From Hyphomicrobium_A sp039933175 (GTDB lineage Bacteria; Pseudomonadota; Alphaproteobacteria; Rhizobiales; Hyphomicrobiaceae), in NCBI GenBank assembly GCA_039933175.1, contig JBDTOR010000028.1:1-20854 (forward strand): a stretch of DNA of 20,854 nt, read 5' to 3'. This document shows, one piece after another, positions 1 to 9,004 of this stretch (position 1 is the first letter of the stretch; every line of letters begins with the position of its first letter). The position numbers were made by a program, and so were the translations under genes. The notes under the pieces are model-generated. The model was given only the letters and a program-made list of their open reading frames with translations, ran no database searches and was not told the DNA's origin.

Positions 1-1358
1 GCCGTGCACGCACCCGCCCAGCGCCCGCCGATGTTCTTGATGTCGCAATTCTTGGACTCGACCATCTTGTCGTAGGCCTTGTCGAGCGGCATGCGCCACA
101 GCTTCTCGCCCGTCTCGGCGGAAGCTTCCAGCAGGTCGGCGGACAGCTTGTCGTCGTTGACGAAGAGGCCCGCGTACTCCTTGCCGAGCGCCACCATGAT
201 GGCGCCGGTGAGCGTAGCGAGGTCGATCATCAGGCGCGGTTTGAAGCGCTCCTGCACATAGGAAATGAGGTCGACGAGGACGAGCCGCCCCTCGGCGTCG
301 GTATTGAGGATCTCGACCGTGTTGCCGGAGTGCGCGCGCACGATGTCGCCGGGCCGCGTCGCGGAACCCGACGGCATGTTCTCGACGAGACCGATGATGC
401 CTATGACGTTGACGTTGGCCTTGCGCTCGGCGAGCGCCTGCATGGTGCCGACGACCGCGGCGGCGCCGCCCATGTCACCCTTCATGTCCTCCATGCCGGC
501 GGCCGGCTTGATGGAAATACCGCCGGTGTCGAACACGACACCCTTGCCGATGAAGCACAACGGCTTGGCTCGCTTCGACTTGGCGCCGTGCCACTGCATG
601 ATGGCGACGCGGGCCGGACGCACGCTGCCCTGCGAGACGGCGAGGAGAGCGCCCATCTTCAACTCGCCGATCTGGTCCTCGTCGAGAATCTCGATCTCCA
701 GTCCGGAGCTCTCCAACTCTTTGACGCGATCGGCGAATTCGACCGGACCAAGCGCGTTAGCCGGTTCGTTGACGAGGTCGCGCGCCGTGACGATGCCGTT
801 GACGAGCGCCTGGTATCGGGCGAACGCGGCGCGGGCCTTGTCGGGGTCGGGGCAATGGATGACGAGCTTCTGCAAGCCGTCCGCCTCGGTGCCTTCGTCG
901 TCGGGCGGACGCTTCGTCAGATATTTGCGGAACTCGTAGTGACGTAGCGCGGCGCCGAAGGCGAGCAGTGCGGCGATCGCCTCGGGCTTGGTGCCACCGT
1001 TGTCGGCCGCCTCGGCTATGAGGCTCGCCGACTTCGTCTTGCGCGCACTGATGGCACCGCCGGCCGTGCCGCCGAGCAGCACCCAGTCGTTCTCTTTGAG
1101 GTCGCTCGTCTTGCCTGTGCCGACGAGCACCACGCGGTTGACGTTGCCCAGGCGCGGCGGCGCCAACACCTCGACGGTCGATTTCTTGCGCCCCTTGTAC
1201 TGTGCCGCCTCTGCCGCCTTGAGGAGCGCGCCGCCCGCGCGCTGGTCGATCTCGCGTGCGCGCCCGCCGATCGCGACGTCTTCGCCGGCGAGGACGACGA
1301 CGGTCGGCTCGAGGTCGGCCGACAGCGATTGGAAGACAATTTCGGGTCGGCTGGTCAT
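1..1358 (-). CDS. pepA: Leucyl aminopeptidase (M17 family), 3' end cut by window
   Basis: Cytosolic dizinc/manganese aminopeptidase that removes N-terminal residues from peptides. I translated 452 codons on the minus strand from the ATG at 1358 to the window edge with no stop. The variable N-terminal domain covers about residues 1-165 and the catalytic domain follows. The M17 signature NTDAEGRL is at 352-359. Predicted metal ligands are K272, D277, D295, D354 and E356; K284 and R358 match the catalytic pair of the family. Full-length members are about 490-500 residues, so only some 45 C-terminal residues are missing. A GGAG sequence lies 9 nt before the ATG. The gene diverges from lptF across a 407-bp gap, an arrangement common in alphaproteobacteria. 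The family assignment is secure; the missing end is outside the window. Confidence 0.96.
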   Translation of the reverse strand, partial: MTSRPEIVFQSLSADLEPTVVVLAGEDVAIGGRAREIDQRAGGALLKAAEAAQYKGRKKSTVEVLAPPRLGNVNRVVLVGTGKTSDLKENDWVLLGGTAGGAISARKTKSASLIAEAADNGGTKPEAIAALLAFGAALRHYEFRKYLTKRPPDDEGTEADGLQKLVIHCPDPDKARAAFARYQALVNGIVTARDLVNEPANALGPVEFADRVKELESSGLEIEILDEDQIGELKMGALLAVSQGSVRPARVAIMQWHGAKSKRAKPLCFIGKGVVFDTGGISIKPAAGMEDMKGDMGGAAAVVGTMQALAERKANVNVIGIIGLVENMPSGSATRPGDIVRAHSGNTVEILNTDAEGRLVLVDLISYVQERFKPRLMIDLATLTGAIMVALGKEYAGLFVNDDKLSADLLEASAETGEKLWRMPLDKAYDKMVESKNCDIKNIGGRWAGACT

Positions 1359-1765
1359 GCGTGGAGGCTCCAGGTGGCGTTGGCGTCGGGGGGCTTCCCG
1401 CCGGGATGCACTGCGCCGCGCGAGATCAATCTCCGCGCTAGACCCCGCCGCCGAGCAGGGACTCGAGCCATGCATGGAAGGCAGGGGAGTCCGAAACGTT
1501 GTCCTTCGAGCTAACCCGTGGGCGCCGCGCTGGCAAGCGAGGCAGGCCGCAAAGGCCATCAAGCCGCCGTGTTCGCGGTGCTGTTCTCCCCTTGTTCGCG
1601 AATTTCACGGGCCCTCGCTCCTCCATCGGTCCGGCGCCCATCTCGGGACGCCAAGTCACTGGGGAAAAGCCGAATTTCCGCCACGCTGGCATGGAACGCA
1701 GAGGGTATGGGACGGGCCGGGGGGCCGGTATCCCGCCAGAGCCCTCCGTTTAGCACTCGGTCAAC
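1359..1765. other. pepA-lptF divergent intergenic region
   Basis: These 407 bases separate the divergent pepA and lptF starts and must hold the promoters for both transcripts. I could not find a convincing -35/-10 pair on either strand. Short frames exist on both strands but look like shadows: they are Arg/Pro-rich, lack ribosome-binding sites and overlap one another. No tRNA, repeat or clear riboswitch fold was recognised. The lptF start also lacks a clear Shine-Dalgarno sequence. Confidence 0.5.
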
Positions 1766-2980
1766 ATGACGATCTTCGAAAGGTATGTCTTTCGGCAGGC
1801 CGGGTCCGCGCTGCTCATCGTCCTATTGTCGCTGTCGAGCATCGTCTGGGTGGCGCTCGCCCTGCGCCAGCTCAACGTCGTGACCTCGCAAGGCCAGGAC
1901 GTGTGGATGCTGATCAAGATGACTACGCTGGCGCTTCCCAACCTGATGGCGGTCATCGCGCCGTTCTCACTGCTGATCGCCTGCATTCACACGCTCAACC
2001 GCCTCAACGGCGATAGTGAGCTCATAGTGCTGACGGCGTCGGGCGCCACCGTGTGGCGGGCGGCGCGGCCGCTGCTGATGCTGGCGCTGCTCGTGGCGCT
2101 GGGCGTCGCCTTCGTCAATCACCTGGCGATGCCGTGGAGCCTAAAACTGCTGCGCGAATACATTGTGCAGGTGCGCGCCAACATCCTGACCCAGGTGATC
2201 CAGCCGGGCGCCTTTACCAGTCCGGAGGAAGGGCTGACCTTCCACATCCGTGAGCGCGCCCCGAATGAGGAACTGCTGGGGCTGATCGTGCACGACACGC
2301 GCAACAAGGAGCTCAACCAATCCTATCTCGCCGAGCGCGGGGTCATCGTGCAGCGGGCCCCGTCGAACTACCTGGTGATGACCAACGGGCACATCGTCCG
2401 TCGCAACGACAAGGACGAGCCGGCACAAATCATCGCGTTCGAGAAGTACGCCGTCGATCTCGACCAATTCGAAAAGAAGATGGACGAGGACAACGACGAT
2501 CTGAAGCCGCGCGAGCGCTACCTCAGCGAGCTGATGTATCCGGAGGCGACCTCGGGGAGCTACCGCAAGGCGCCGGGTAGATTCCGTGCCGAGTTGCATG
2601 AGCGCTTCGCCAACCCGCTCTACCCGTTGGCCTTTGCTCTCATCGCCGTGGCCGCGGTCGGCCAGGCGCACTCGACGCGCCAGAACCGCGTGCAACAGGT
2701 CGCATTGGCTTTTGTCCTGGCGGCGGCACTGCGCCTGGGCGGATTGGCCCTAAACAACATCGTCGTCACCAACGAGGCGGCAACCGCACTGCTCTACGCA
2801 CTGCCGCTGTCGGCCATGCTGGGCGCCATCGTTCTGATGGAGCGCGCCCGCCGCCGGCTTTCGACATCTCGTCTTCAGGCACTGATCTCTGACCCGATCG
2901 CGCGGTTCTTCGGCTACCTGGTTACGCTCATTCCGCGCTGGCGCTCGGCCCCCCCGGCGCCCACCGGCGGGCGGAGGTGA
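1766..2980 (+). CDS. lptF: LPS export ABC transporter permease LptF
   Basis: Inner-membrane subunit of the LptB2FG transporter, which extracts lipopolysaccharide from the inner membrane and passes it to the LptC-LptA-LptD bridge. The 404-residue protein has the YjgP/YjgQ layout: three N-terminal membrane segments (about 14-36, 54-76, 101-121), a periplasmic beta-jellyroll region (about 125-275), then three C-terminal segments (about 284-300, 310-332, 339-358). The loop motif NRLNGDSELIVLTASG (about 78-93), typical of the family, follows the second segment and is expected to contact LptB. It is the first gene of the operon, with lptG 4 nt downstream. The tail after residue 360 is Arg/Pro-rich and probably cytoplasmic. 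LptF rather than LptG is inferred from gene order and sequence character. lptA, lptB and lptC are not in the window. Confidence 0.95.
   Translation: MTIFERYVFRQAGSALLIVLLSLSSIVWVALALRQLNVVTSQGQDVWMLIKMTTLALPNLMAVIAPFSLLIACIHTLNRLNGDSELIVLTASGATVWRAARPLLMLALLVALGVAFVNHLAMPWSLKLLREYIVQVRANILTQVIQPGAFTSPEEGLTFHIRERAPNEELLGLIVHDTRNKELNQSYLAERGVIVQRAPSNYLVMTNGHIVRRNDKDEPAQIIAFEKYAVDLDQFEKKMDEDNDDLKPRERYLSELMYPEATSGSYRKAPGRFRAELHERFANPLYPLAFALIAVAAVGQAHSTRQNRVQQVALAFVLAAALRLGGLALNNIVVTNEAATALLYALPLSAMLGAIVLMERARRRLSTSRLQALISDPIARFFGYLVTLIPRWRSAPPAPTGGRR
2973..2977 (+). promoter_or_regulatory. Ribosome-binding site for lptG inside lptF
   Basis: GGAGG sits at the very end of the lptF frame, 7 nt before the lptG ATG. 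It fixes the lptG start and implies translational coupling between the two permease subunits, which are needed in equal amounts. Confidence 0.7.
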
Positions 2981-2984
2981 GCCC

Positions 2985-4079
2985 ATGATCGTCACCCGGA
3001 CGCTCGGCACCTACATCGCTACCCGCTTCGCGATGGCGATCCTGATGGCGTTCCTGCTGTGTTCGGTTTTGATCTTTCTGATCGACTTCGTCGAGCTGCT
3101 GCGCCAGTCCGGCAAGAACGGCGAGGTGGCGCTGACGACCCTCGGCCTCATCGCGCTGCTGCGCCTGCCGGCCTACGCCGAGTTCCTCATAACGTTCGCG
3201 GTCCTTGTCGGCTCGATCACCACCCTCCTGCAGCTGAGCCGCAAGAGCGAGCTCACCGTGATGCGCGCGGGTGGCATGTCAGTGTGGCAGTTCCTGCGTC
3301 CGGGCCTTCTCGTCGCCTTTGCGATCGGCGTCCTGACGGTGGCCGTCTTCAATCCCCTGGCGGCCGCCGGGCGCACCGCAGCAGAAAGTCTGTTCGCCGA
3401 TGCTTTCGGCAAGGAAACCAATCTGTTGCGGAACAAGTCCGGCTCCTCGTGGCTGCGCCAGAACGGGGCCGACGGTCAGTCCGTGATGAGCGCCCAGCTG
3501 GCCACCAACCGTGGGCTGACCCTGCACTCCGTCGCGGTGTTCATCTTCGACAACGAGGGGCACTTCGTGGAGCGGGTCGACGGAAAGCGCGCCGACCTGC
3601 ACGAGGGCTATTGGGAGGTCACCGATGCGTGGGTCGCACGCATAGGCCGTGAGCCTGAAAAATTCGATATCTACCTCGTGTCCACATACCTTACACCGGA
3701 TCGCGTGACGGACGCGCTGGGAACGGTCTTCTCGGTGTCCTTCTGGGAAATGCCAGCGCTCATAGAAGTGGCTGAAAAGGCTAAACTTTCATCAGACCGC
3801 CTGCGCATTCAGTACGAGGCCCTGCTGTCAAGACCACTTCTTTGCGCGGCGATGGTCCTTTTGGCCGCCACTGTGTCGTTACGGTCATTCCGCGGTGGTG
3901 GCATCCAGACTATGGTCATTGCTGGACTGGTGGGGGGGTTCGGCTTCTTTCTTCTTTCGGAAGTCTCCCGGCAAGTCGGAGTGGCTGGATTGACGCCTCC
4001 TTGGGCGGCGATCTGGTTGCCCGTGGTCCTCGTTAGTTTTGTCTCGGCTTGGGTACTGTTGCACCAGGAGGATGGCTGA
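2985..4079 (+). CDS. lptG: LPS export ABC transporter permease LptG
   Basis: Second permease of LptB2FG. The 364-residue protein has the same fold as LptF: membrane segments at about 15-37, 57-82 and 102-124, a periplasmic domain (about 130-270), and C-terminal segments between about 280 and 360. The motif SRKSELTVMRAGGMS (about 85-99) corresponds to the LptB-contacting loop that carries NGDSELIVLTASG in LptF. The start is supported by GGAGG 7 nt upstream. The stop TGA directly abuts the GTG start of lptD, so LptF, LptG and LptD are likely produced from one message. The length is usual for the family and no defect is visible. Confidence 0.95.
   Translation: MIVTRTLGTYIATRFAMAILMAFLLCSVLIFLIDFVELLRQSGKNGEVALTTLGLIALLRLPAYAEFLITFAVLVGSITTLLQLSRKSELTVMRAGGMSVWQFLRPGLLVAFAIGVLTVAVFNPLAAAGRTAAESLFADAFGKETNLLRNKSGSSWLRQNGADGQSVMSAQLATNRGLTLHSVAVFIFDNEGHFVERVDGKRADLHEGYWEVTDAWVARIGREPEKFDIYLVSTYLTPDRVTDALGTVFSVSFWEMPALIEVAEKAKLSSDRLRIQYEALLSRPLLCAAMVLLAATVSLRSFRGGGIQTMVIAGLVGGFGFFLLSEVSRQVGVAGLTPPWAAIWLPVVLVSFVSAWVLLHQEDG
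4066..4071 (+). promoter_or_regulatory. Ribosome-binding site for lptD inside lptG
   Basis: A perfect AGGAGG lies near the 3' end of lptG, 8 nt before a GTG (4080) and 11 nt before the following ATG (4083). The spacing favours the GTG, giving a protein that begins Met-Met-Arg-His. The ATG remains possible and would shorten the product by one residue. Confidence 0.65.
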
Positions 4080-6518
4080 GTGATGCGTCACACGCGGGCA
4101 CCGCAAGAGGGTTGCGGATCGTCACGCGTCACCTATCGGCGCCGGAAGGCTGCCGATTGGGTGCTTTTTGGCGTGCTCGCTCTCCTGATCGGATCGCTCG
4201 TCGCTTCGACTGACGCGTACGCTCAAGATCCTTCAACGCTCGCTCCGAGCGTGCAGCACCAAAGCTCGTTCCCCAAGCAGTCGCTGGTCGGACCTTCACG
4301 CAACCTGGACAAGTCGCAGCCGCTCTATCTGCAGGGCGACGAGCTGATCTACGACACCGGCGGCAACAAGGTGGTCGCGCGCGGCAACGTCGAGATCTTC
4401 TACAACAACTACATCCTAACTGCTGACCAAGTGGTTTACGACCAGTCGGCCAACACGCTGACGGCTGTCGGCAACGTCATGCTCAAGGAGCCGAACGGCA
4501 ATATCGTCCGCGCCGACCGCTATACGCTCACCGACGATTTCCGCGACGGCTTCGTATCGCAGCTGTCGATCGTTGCTGCCGACGACACGCGCATCGCCGC
4601 CGAAAAGGCGACGCGCCGCGGCGGCAACACGACCGTGTTCACCAACGGCCGGTTCACGCCTTGTAAGACGACCGACGGCATGCCGCCCCTGTGGTGCTTG
4701 AGCGCCGCCACCGTCGTGCATGATCAGGCCGCGGCGACCATCAGCTATCAAGACGCACAGTTCGAGCTGTTCGGCGTGCCGATCCTCTACACGCCCTACT
4801 TCGAGCACGCCGATCCGTCGGTGAAGCGCAAGTCCGGCTTCCTGATGCCGCAGCCGACGATCTCCGACAACCTCGGCTACAGCACCACTATTCCGTATTA
4901 CTTCGCGCTGGCGCCGAACTACGACTTCACATTCTACCCGATGATCAGCTCCCGGCAGGGCATCCTGTGGCAGGGCGAGTGGCGGCACCGGACGGAGAAC
5001 GGGCAGTACTACATCAAGGGCACGGGGATCGATCAGGACTCAGCCGACCTGCCGTCCAGCATCGAGGATCGCGACCAGTACGACGGCTGGCGCGGCAGCC
5101 TCGATACCAAGGGACTGTTCAATGTTGGGAGCTGGTGGAAGTTCGGCTGGGACATCACGACGGAGAGCGACGACGAGTTCCGCCGCTTCTACAAGCTTGA
5201 CAACGTCCTGCTGACGGATCGGGTCAACAAGATCTTCTTCGCGGGCCTTTCGGATCGCAATTTCTTCGAACTGGCTGCCTACGAGTTCACCGATCTGGGG
5301 TTCACGGCACCGGGGACCAACGAGACGAAGTCGTATGCGCACCCGATCCTCGACTATAACTACATCTTCTCCGATCCGGTCCTCGGCGGCGAGCTCTCGT
5401 GGACGACTAACGCCCTGAGCTTAACCAACGTGCAGGATGTGACGGCTGTCGCACTGAATGCAGACCGCAATCAGCAGATGAACCGCGTGGTGTCGGAGCT
5501 CAACTGGCGGCGGCGCCTCACCGATCCGATCGGCATCACCTACACGCCGTTCGCCCAGCTGCGCGGTGACCTCTATCAGATCAGCAACTACGTCGATCCC
5601 TTTGACGTCGGCGCGCCGCTCGAGAGCACGTCACTCGCTCGCGGTTTGGCGGCCGGCGGCGTGACGGTTGCCTATCCCTGGGTAGCCAACACAGGTGGCG
5701 GCTCGCACGTCATCGAGCCCATCGGCCAGATCATCGCCCGGCAAGCGAGCGTCAATCAGGACTTCCTGCCGAACGAAGACGCACAGAGCTTGGTGTTCGA
5801 CGACACCAACCTATTCGAACTCACCAAATTCTCGGGCTATGACCGCATTGAGACGGGAACGCGCGCCAACGTCGGCCTGCAGTACACGTTCCAGTCCAAC
5901 ACTGGCGGCTATGCCCGCGTGCTGGCCGGCGAAAGCTATCAGCTCGCCGGCGTCAACCCGTATGCCGACCCCGGCGATGACGTTGACGGCAATCCGCTGT
6001 TCTCACCCTACAGCGGCCTGCAGCAAAACCGCTCCGACTACGTCCTCGGCGCCTACGTGGCGCCGTGGAGCTTCCTCCAGCTGATCTCGCAATCGCGGTT
6101 CGACCAGTCCAACTTCGCCCTTGCGCGTCAGGATGCCGGCGCCCAGGTGGCCTTTGGTCCGTTCTCGATGAGCGCGGTCTACGCCTACCTAAACACGGAC
6201 CCGACGAACGCCATCAGCACGGGGCAGGAAGACATCTACAGCAACCTTAATATCCAGCTCACGGATCGCTGGAGTGTCGGGGCGGCCGTACGCTACGACA
6301 TCGATGCCGACGAGATCGCTTCGGACATGTTCCAGGTGCGGTACGGCGACGAGTGCTTCGTGCTCACGGCCACGTACACCGACAACTACTACGTCAATCC
6401 GGACCTCGTGGACGGCCAGACGCTCATGCTGCGCTTCGAGCTGAAGCACCTCGGCGAATTCGGCTACTCGACGGATGTGCTCAGCTCCTCGTTCAGTGAG
6501 CAGCAGTCGGGCGGTTAA
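4080..6518 (+). CDS. lptD: LPS-assembly protein LptD (outer-membrane LPS translocon)
   Basis: Outer-membrane protein that, with lipoprotein LptE, inserts LPS into the outer leaflet. The 812-residue precursor has a signal peptide with a basic n-region, a hydrophobic stretch (about 27-42) and likely cleavage after AYA at 46-48. An LptA/OstA-like jellyroll follows (about 75-180, with the repeated LYLQGDELIYDTGGNKVVARGNVE pattern split over several strands), then the large beta-barrel to the C-terminus. Only three cysteines were found in the mature chain: C195 and C206 flanking a short loop, and C759 in DECF. E. coli LptD instead has four, two of them adjacent near the C-terminus. The gene directly follows lptG and precedes surA, whose product chaperones outer-membrane proteins such as LptD. 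Confidence 0.96.
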   Translation: MMRHTRAPQEGCGSSRVTYRRRKAADWVLFGVLALLIGSLVASTDAYAQDPSTLAPSVQHQSSFPKQSLVGPSRNLDKSQPLYLQGDELIYDTGGNKVVARGNVEIFYNNYILTADQVVYDQSANTLTAVGNVMLKEPNGNIVRADRYTLTDDFRDGFVSQLSIVAADDTRIAAEKATRRGGNTTVFTNGRFTPCKTTDGMPPLWCLSAATVVHDQAAATISYQDAQFELFGVPILYTPYFEHADPSVKRKSGFLMPQPTISDNLGYSTTIPYYFALAPNYDFTFYPMISSRQGILWQGEWRHRTENGQYYIKGTGIDQDSADLPSSIEDRDQYDGWRGSLDTKGLFNVGSWWKFGWDITTESDDEFRRFYKLDNVLLTDRVNKIFFAGLSDRNFFELAAYEFTDLGFTAPGTNETKSYAHPILDYNYIFSDPVLGGELSWTTNALSLTNVQDVTAVALNADRNQQMNRVVSELNWRRRLTDPIGITYTPFAQLRGDLYQISNYVDPFDVGAPLESTSLARGLAAGGVTVAYPWVANTGGGSHVIEPIGQIIARQASVNQDFLPNEDAQSLVFDDTNLFELTKFSGYDRIETGTRANVGLQYTFQSNTGGYARVLAGESYQLAGVNPYADPGDDVDGNPLFSPYSGLQQNRSDYVLGAYVAPWSFLQLISQSRFDQSNFALARQDAGAQVAFGPFSMSAVYAYLNTDPTNAISTGQEDIYSNLNIQLTDRWSVGAAVRYDIDADEIASDMFQVRYGDECFVLTATYTDNYYVNPDLVDGQTLMLRFELKHLGEFGYSTDVLSSSFSEQQSGG

Positions 6519-6725
6519 CTTTGTACAGTCGCGTCACGCCGGCAATGGCGGAGCGGGTGTAGTGCAAGCCGCAGCAGGCGCCTACCCGCGCCACGGGACC
6601 GCCAATGTTTGCGTCGATAAAGCGGCCGGGCGTGCTGCCGCCGACGCTAACATTCGCGTATGGTTCGACTGTCGGCCATATCCGCACGGCCCGAGCCCGC
6701 AGAGGCCCGACCACTGAGAAGTTGG

Positions 6726-7955
6726 ATGACAACTCGCATGGCGCTTGCGCGAATGAGCCGGCAGCCCCGACCAGCCCCGCCGGGGGCGGGTAGAGGCCCG
6801 GCATGGCGCTGGGCCGCAGCGATATTCGGCTGCGCCGCGGCCGTGTCGCTGGCGGCCATGCCGTCGACGCTGCTGGCCAAGGACAAGCCCACCGTCACCG
6901 CCAAGGCGACACAAACGGGCCCGTCGGACGACCGTCCGATCCAATCCATCGTGGCGCTGGTGAACGACGAGCCGATCACCGGCTATGAGATCGAGCAGCG
7001 CGTGGCGCTCGCCATGCTCGGCGCGACCGACGTACAGCGTAAGCTGCAGGCCAAGCTCAAATCGCCGAGCATGAACGAGCAGTTCAAGAACTTCGCCATG
7101 AAGCACCTGAAAGCCAATCCGCCGAAGAGCGAGGCCGAACAGCAGGCGCGCGTGAAGCAGCTGCAGGGCGAGTTCGTGAACAGTCTCAAGAGTCAGATAG
7201 AGAAAGAGTACGTACCGACGGCCCGCAAGCAGGCGCTCGATGAGATCATCGACGAGCGCTTGAAGATGCAGGAGGCCAAGCGGCTGAGCATCGTCGCTGC
7301 CGACGACGAAGTCGAGCGCGTCATCTCGGGCATGGCCGAACGCAATAAGATGACCATCCCTCAATTCGCCGAGCACATGACCAAGATGGGCGCCAGTCTC
7401 GGAGCGATGCGCGAGCGTATTCGCTCCTCGCTGTCGTGGAGCGATGTCATTCGCCGCAAGTTCGGGCCGCAGATCACCGTCGCCAACCGCGACGTCGATC
7501 GCATGGTCGCCAGCGCAGAGGGGCAGGACGACGTGGAGTTGCGCATCCACCGCATACTGTTCAACGTTCCCACCGGCCAGGATCAGAAGCGTCTCGCCCA
7601 ACGCCTCAACGATGCCGAGCAGCTGCGCGGCAAGTTCACCGGTTGCAAGACGATGGAGACGATCGCGCGCGGCGTTCCCGGCACCCGCTTCGACAACCTC
7701 GGCGACCGCCGCCCGAGCAGCTTGCCCGAACCGACCCGCAGCCTGCTGCTTGCCGCGCACGACGACGAGCTGCTGCCGGCGACGATCGGGGAGAACGGCG
7801 TAGAGCTGTGGGCCGTGTGCAGCCGCAAGCTGGTGAAGGCCGCCGATTCCAAGCGCGAGACGGCGCAGAACGAGCTGCGCCAAAAGGAATTCGAGATCAT
7901 CTCGAAGAAGCACCTCAAGGATCTGCGTACGGACGCCCACATCGAGTACCGCTGA
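6726..7955 (+). CDS. surA: SurA-like periplasmic chaperone / parvulin-type PPIase
   Basis: Periplasmic folding factor for outer-membrane proteins. The start is uncertain: the frame is open from an ATG at 6660, but 6726 is preceded by GAGAAG at a short distance and gives a compact signal peptide; 6738 is another option. From 6726 the protein has 409 residues: basic n-region, hydrophobic core (about 29-44), likely cleavage after LLA at 49-51, a SurA N-terminal helical domain beginning VALVNDEPITGYEIEQR (about 76-92), charged helices, then one PPIC-like domain beginning ELRIHRILFNVP (about 280-390). The PPIC domain is divergent and lacks several usual catalytic-loop residues, so it may act mainly as a chaperone. 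The stop overlaps the pdxA start (TGATG). The operon position lptD-surA-pdxA-rsmA strongly supports the call. Confidence 0.88.
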   Translation: MTTRMALARMSRQPRPAPPGAGRGPAWRWAAAIFGCAAAVSLAAMPSTLLAKDKPTVTAKATQTGPSDDRPIQSIVALVNDEPITGYEIEQRVALAMLGATDVQRKLQAKLKSPSMNEQFKNFAMKHLKANPPKSEAEQQARVKQLQGEFVNSLKSQIEKEYVPTARKQALDEIIDERLKMQEAKRLSIVAADDEVERVISGMAERNKMTIPQFAEHMTKMGASLGAMRERIRSSLSWSDVIRRKFGPQITVANRDVDRMVASAEGQDDVELRIHRILFNVPTGQDQKRLAQRLNDAEQLRGKFTGCKTMETIARGVPGTRFDNLGDRRPSSLPEPTRSLLLAAHDDELLPATIGENGVELWAVCSRKLVKAADSKRETAQNELRQKEFEIISKKHLKDLRTDAHIEYR

Positions 7956-9004
7956 TGGGCGTGGCGGGCGATCCGCGCCGGCGGCACCCGCTGGCGGTCA
8001 GCATGGGCGACCCCGCTGGCATCGGCCCTGAGATCACGCTGCGCGCCTGGCTAGAACGTAGTGACCGGGGACTTGAGCCGTTCGTCGTCTTCGCCGATCA
8101 GGACGTGCTTGCCGAGCGCGCCCGTCATCTCGGCCTTGCGGTGCCGATCACGGCTGTGAAGACGCCGGGCGAAGCACTGGAGGCCTTCCGCGGCGGACTG
8201 CCGGTGTTGCACGCACCCGTCGCGGTGCGCGTGCGGCCCGGGGTTGGCGATCCGGCCAACGCGGCGGCCGTAATAGCGGCCATCGAGGCGGCGACGGCAG
8301 CCGTCGTGCGTGGCGAGGCCGCCGCCATCGTGACCAACCCAATCGCAAAATACGTTCTCAAGAGCGCCGACTTTCCGTTTCCCGGCCACACGGAGTTTCT
8401 GGCCGCACTTACCGAGCACCATTTCGCCGGCAAGCGCTATCGCCCGGTGATGATGCTCGCCTCGCACGAGCTGCGCGTCGTGCCCCTCACCGTGCACTGC
8501 GCCCTCGCCGAGGTGCCGAAGGCCATCACGCGGACGCTCATCTTCGAGACGGCGCGGACGACATATGCGGCGCTCAAGCGCGATTTCGGCATCGCCAGCC
8601 CGCGCATCGCCATCGCCGGGCTCAACCCGCACGCCGGCGAGGCGGGCACGATGGGAACCGAAGAGATCGAGACGATCGCGCCGGCCATTGCCGACCTACG
8701 CGCCGAGGGCCTGTCGGTAACGGGCCCGCACTCGGCCGACACGCTGTTCCACGCTGCTGCGCGGCGCGGCTATGACGCGGTCATCGCGATGTATCACGAC
8801 CAGGCGCTGATCCCATTGAAGACCATTGGTTTCGATGAGGGCGTCAACGTCACGCTCGGGCTGCCGTTCGTGCGCACCTCCCCGGATCACGGCACGGCCT
8901 TCGACATCGCAGCCGAAGGGCGAGCGTCGGCGCGGAGCCTTATCGAGGCGTTGAAGATGGCCTCGGCCATTGCGGCGGCCCGCGCCGTGGCAACGCCACC
9001 ATGA
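7955..9004 (+). CDS. pdxA: 4-hydroxythreonine-4-phosphate dehydrogenase PdxA
   Basis: NAD-dependent enzyme that oxidises and decarboxylates 4-phosphohydroxy-threonine in the DXP-dependent pyridoxal phosphate pathway. The 349-residue protein has the N-terminal motif SMGDPAGIGPEI (16-27), VTNPIAK (126-132) and PGHTEFL (143-149). The three metal-binding histidines are H181, H226 (GLNPHAGE) and H281 (YHDQ); their spacing of 45 and 55 residues equals that of E. coli H166, H211 and H266. The ATG at 7955 shares its A with the surA stop codon, and the gene's own TGA overlaps the rsmA ATG by 4 nt (ATGA), so translation of all three is likely coupled. A longer reading in this frame exists upstream but lies across surA and is not the real start. 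Confidence 0.97.
   Translation: MGVAGDPRRRHPLAVSMGDPAGIGPEITLRAWLERSDRGLEPFVVFADQDVLAERARHLGLAVPITAVKTPGEALEAFRGGLPVLHAPVAVRVRPGVGDPANAAAVIAAIEAATAAVVRGEAAAIVTNPIAKYVLKSADFPFPGHTEFLAALTEHHFAGKRYRPVMMLASHELRVVPLTVHCALAEVPKAITRTLIFETARTTYAALKRDFGIASPRIAIAGLNPHAGEAGTMGTEEIETIAPAIADLRAEGLSVTGPHSADTLFHAAARRGYDAVIAMYHDQALIPLKTIGFDEGVNVTLGLPFVRTSPDHGTAFDIAAEGRASARSLIEALKMASAIAAARAVATPP

Noticed and set aside
265..947. Long plus-strand frames across pepA
   Set aside because: They are opposite-strand shadows: the minus strand translates as a complete M17 aminopeptidase core through the same bases.
6582..7940. 452-codon minus-strand frame opposite surA
   Set aside because: His/Arg/Leu-rich shadow of a well-supported chaperone gene; no domain recognised and high-GC antisense frames are commonly open.
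7436..7954. Upstream extension of the pdxA frame
   Set aside because: It overlaps surA in another frame and is Arg-rich; the TGATG start at 7955 fits PdxA length and motifs.
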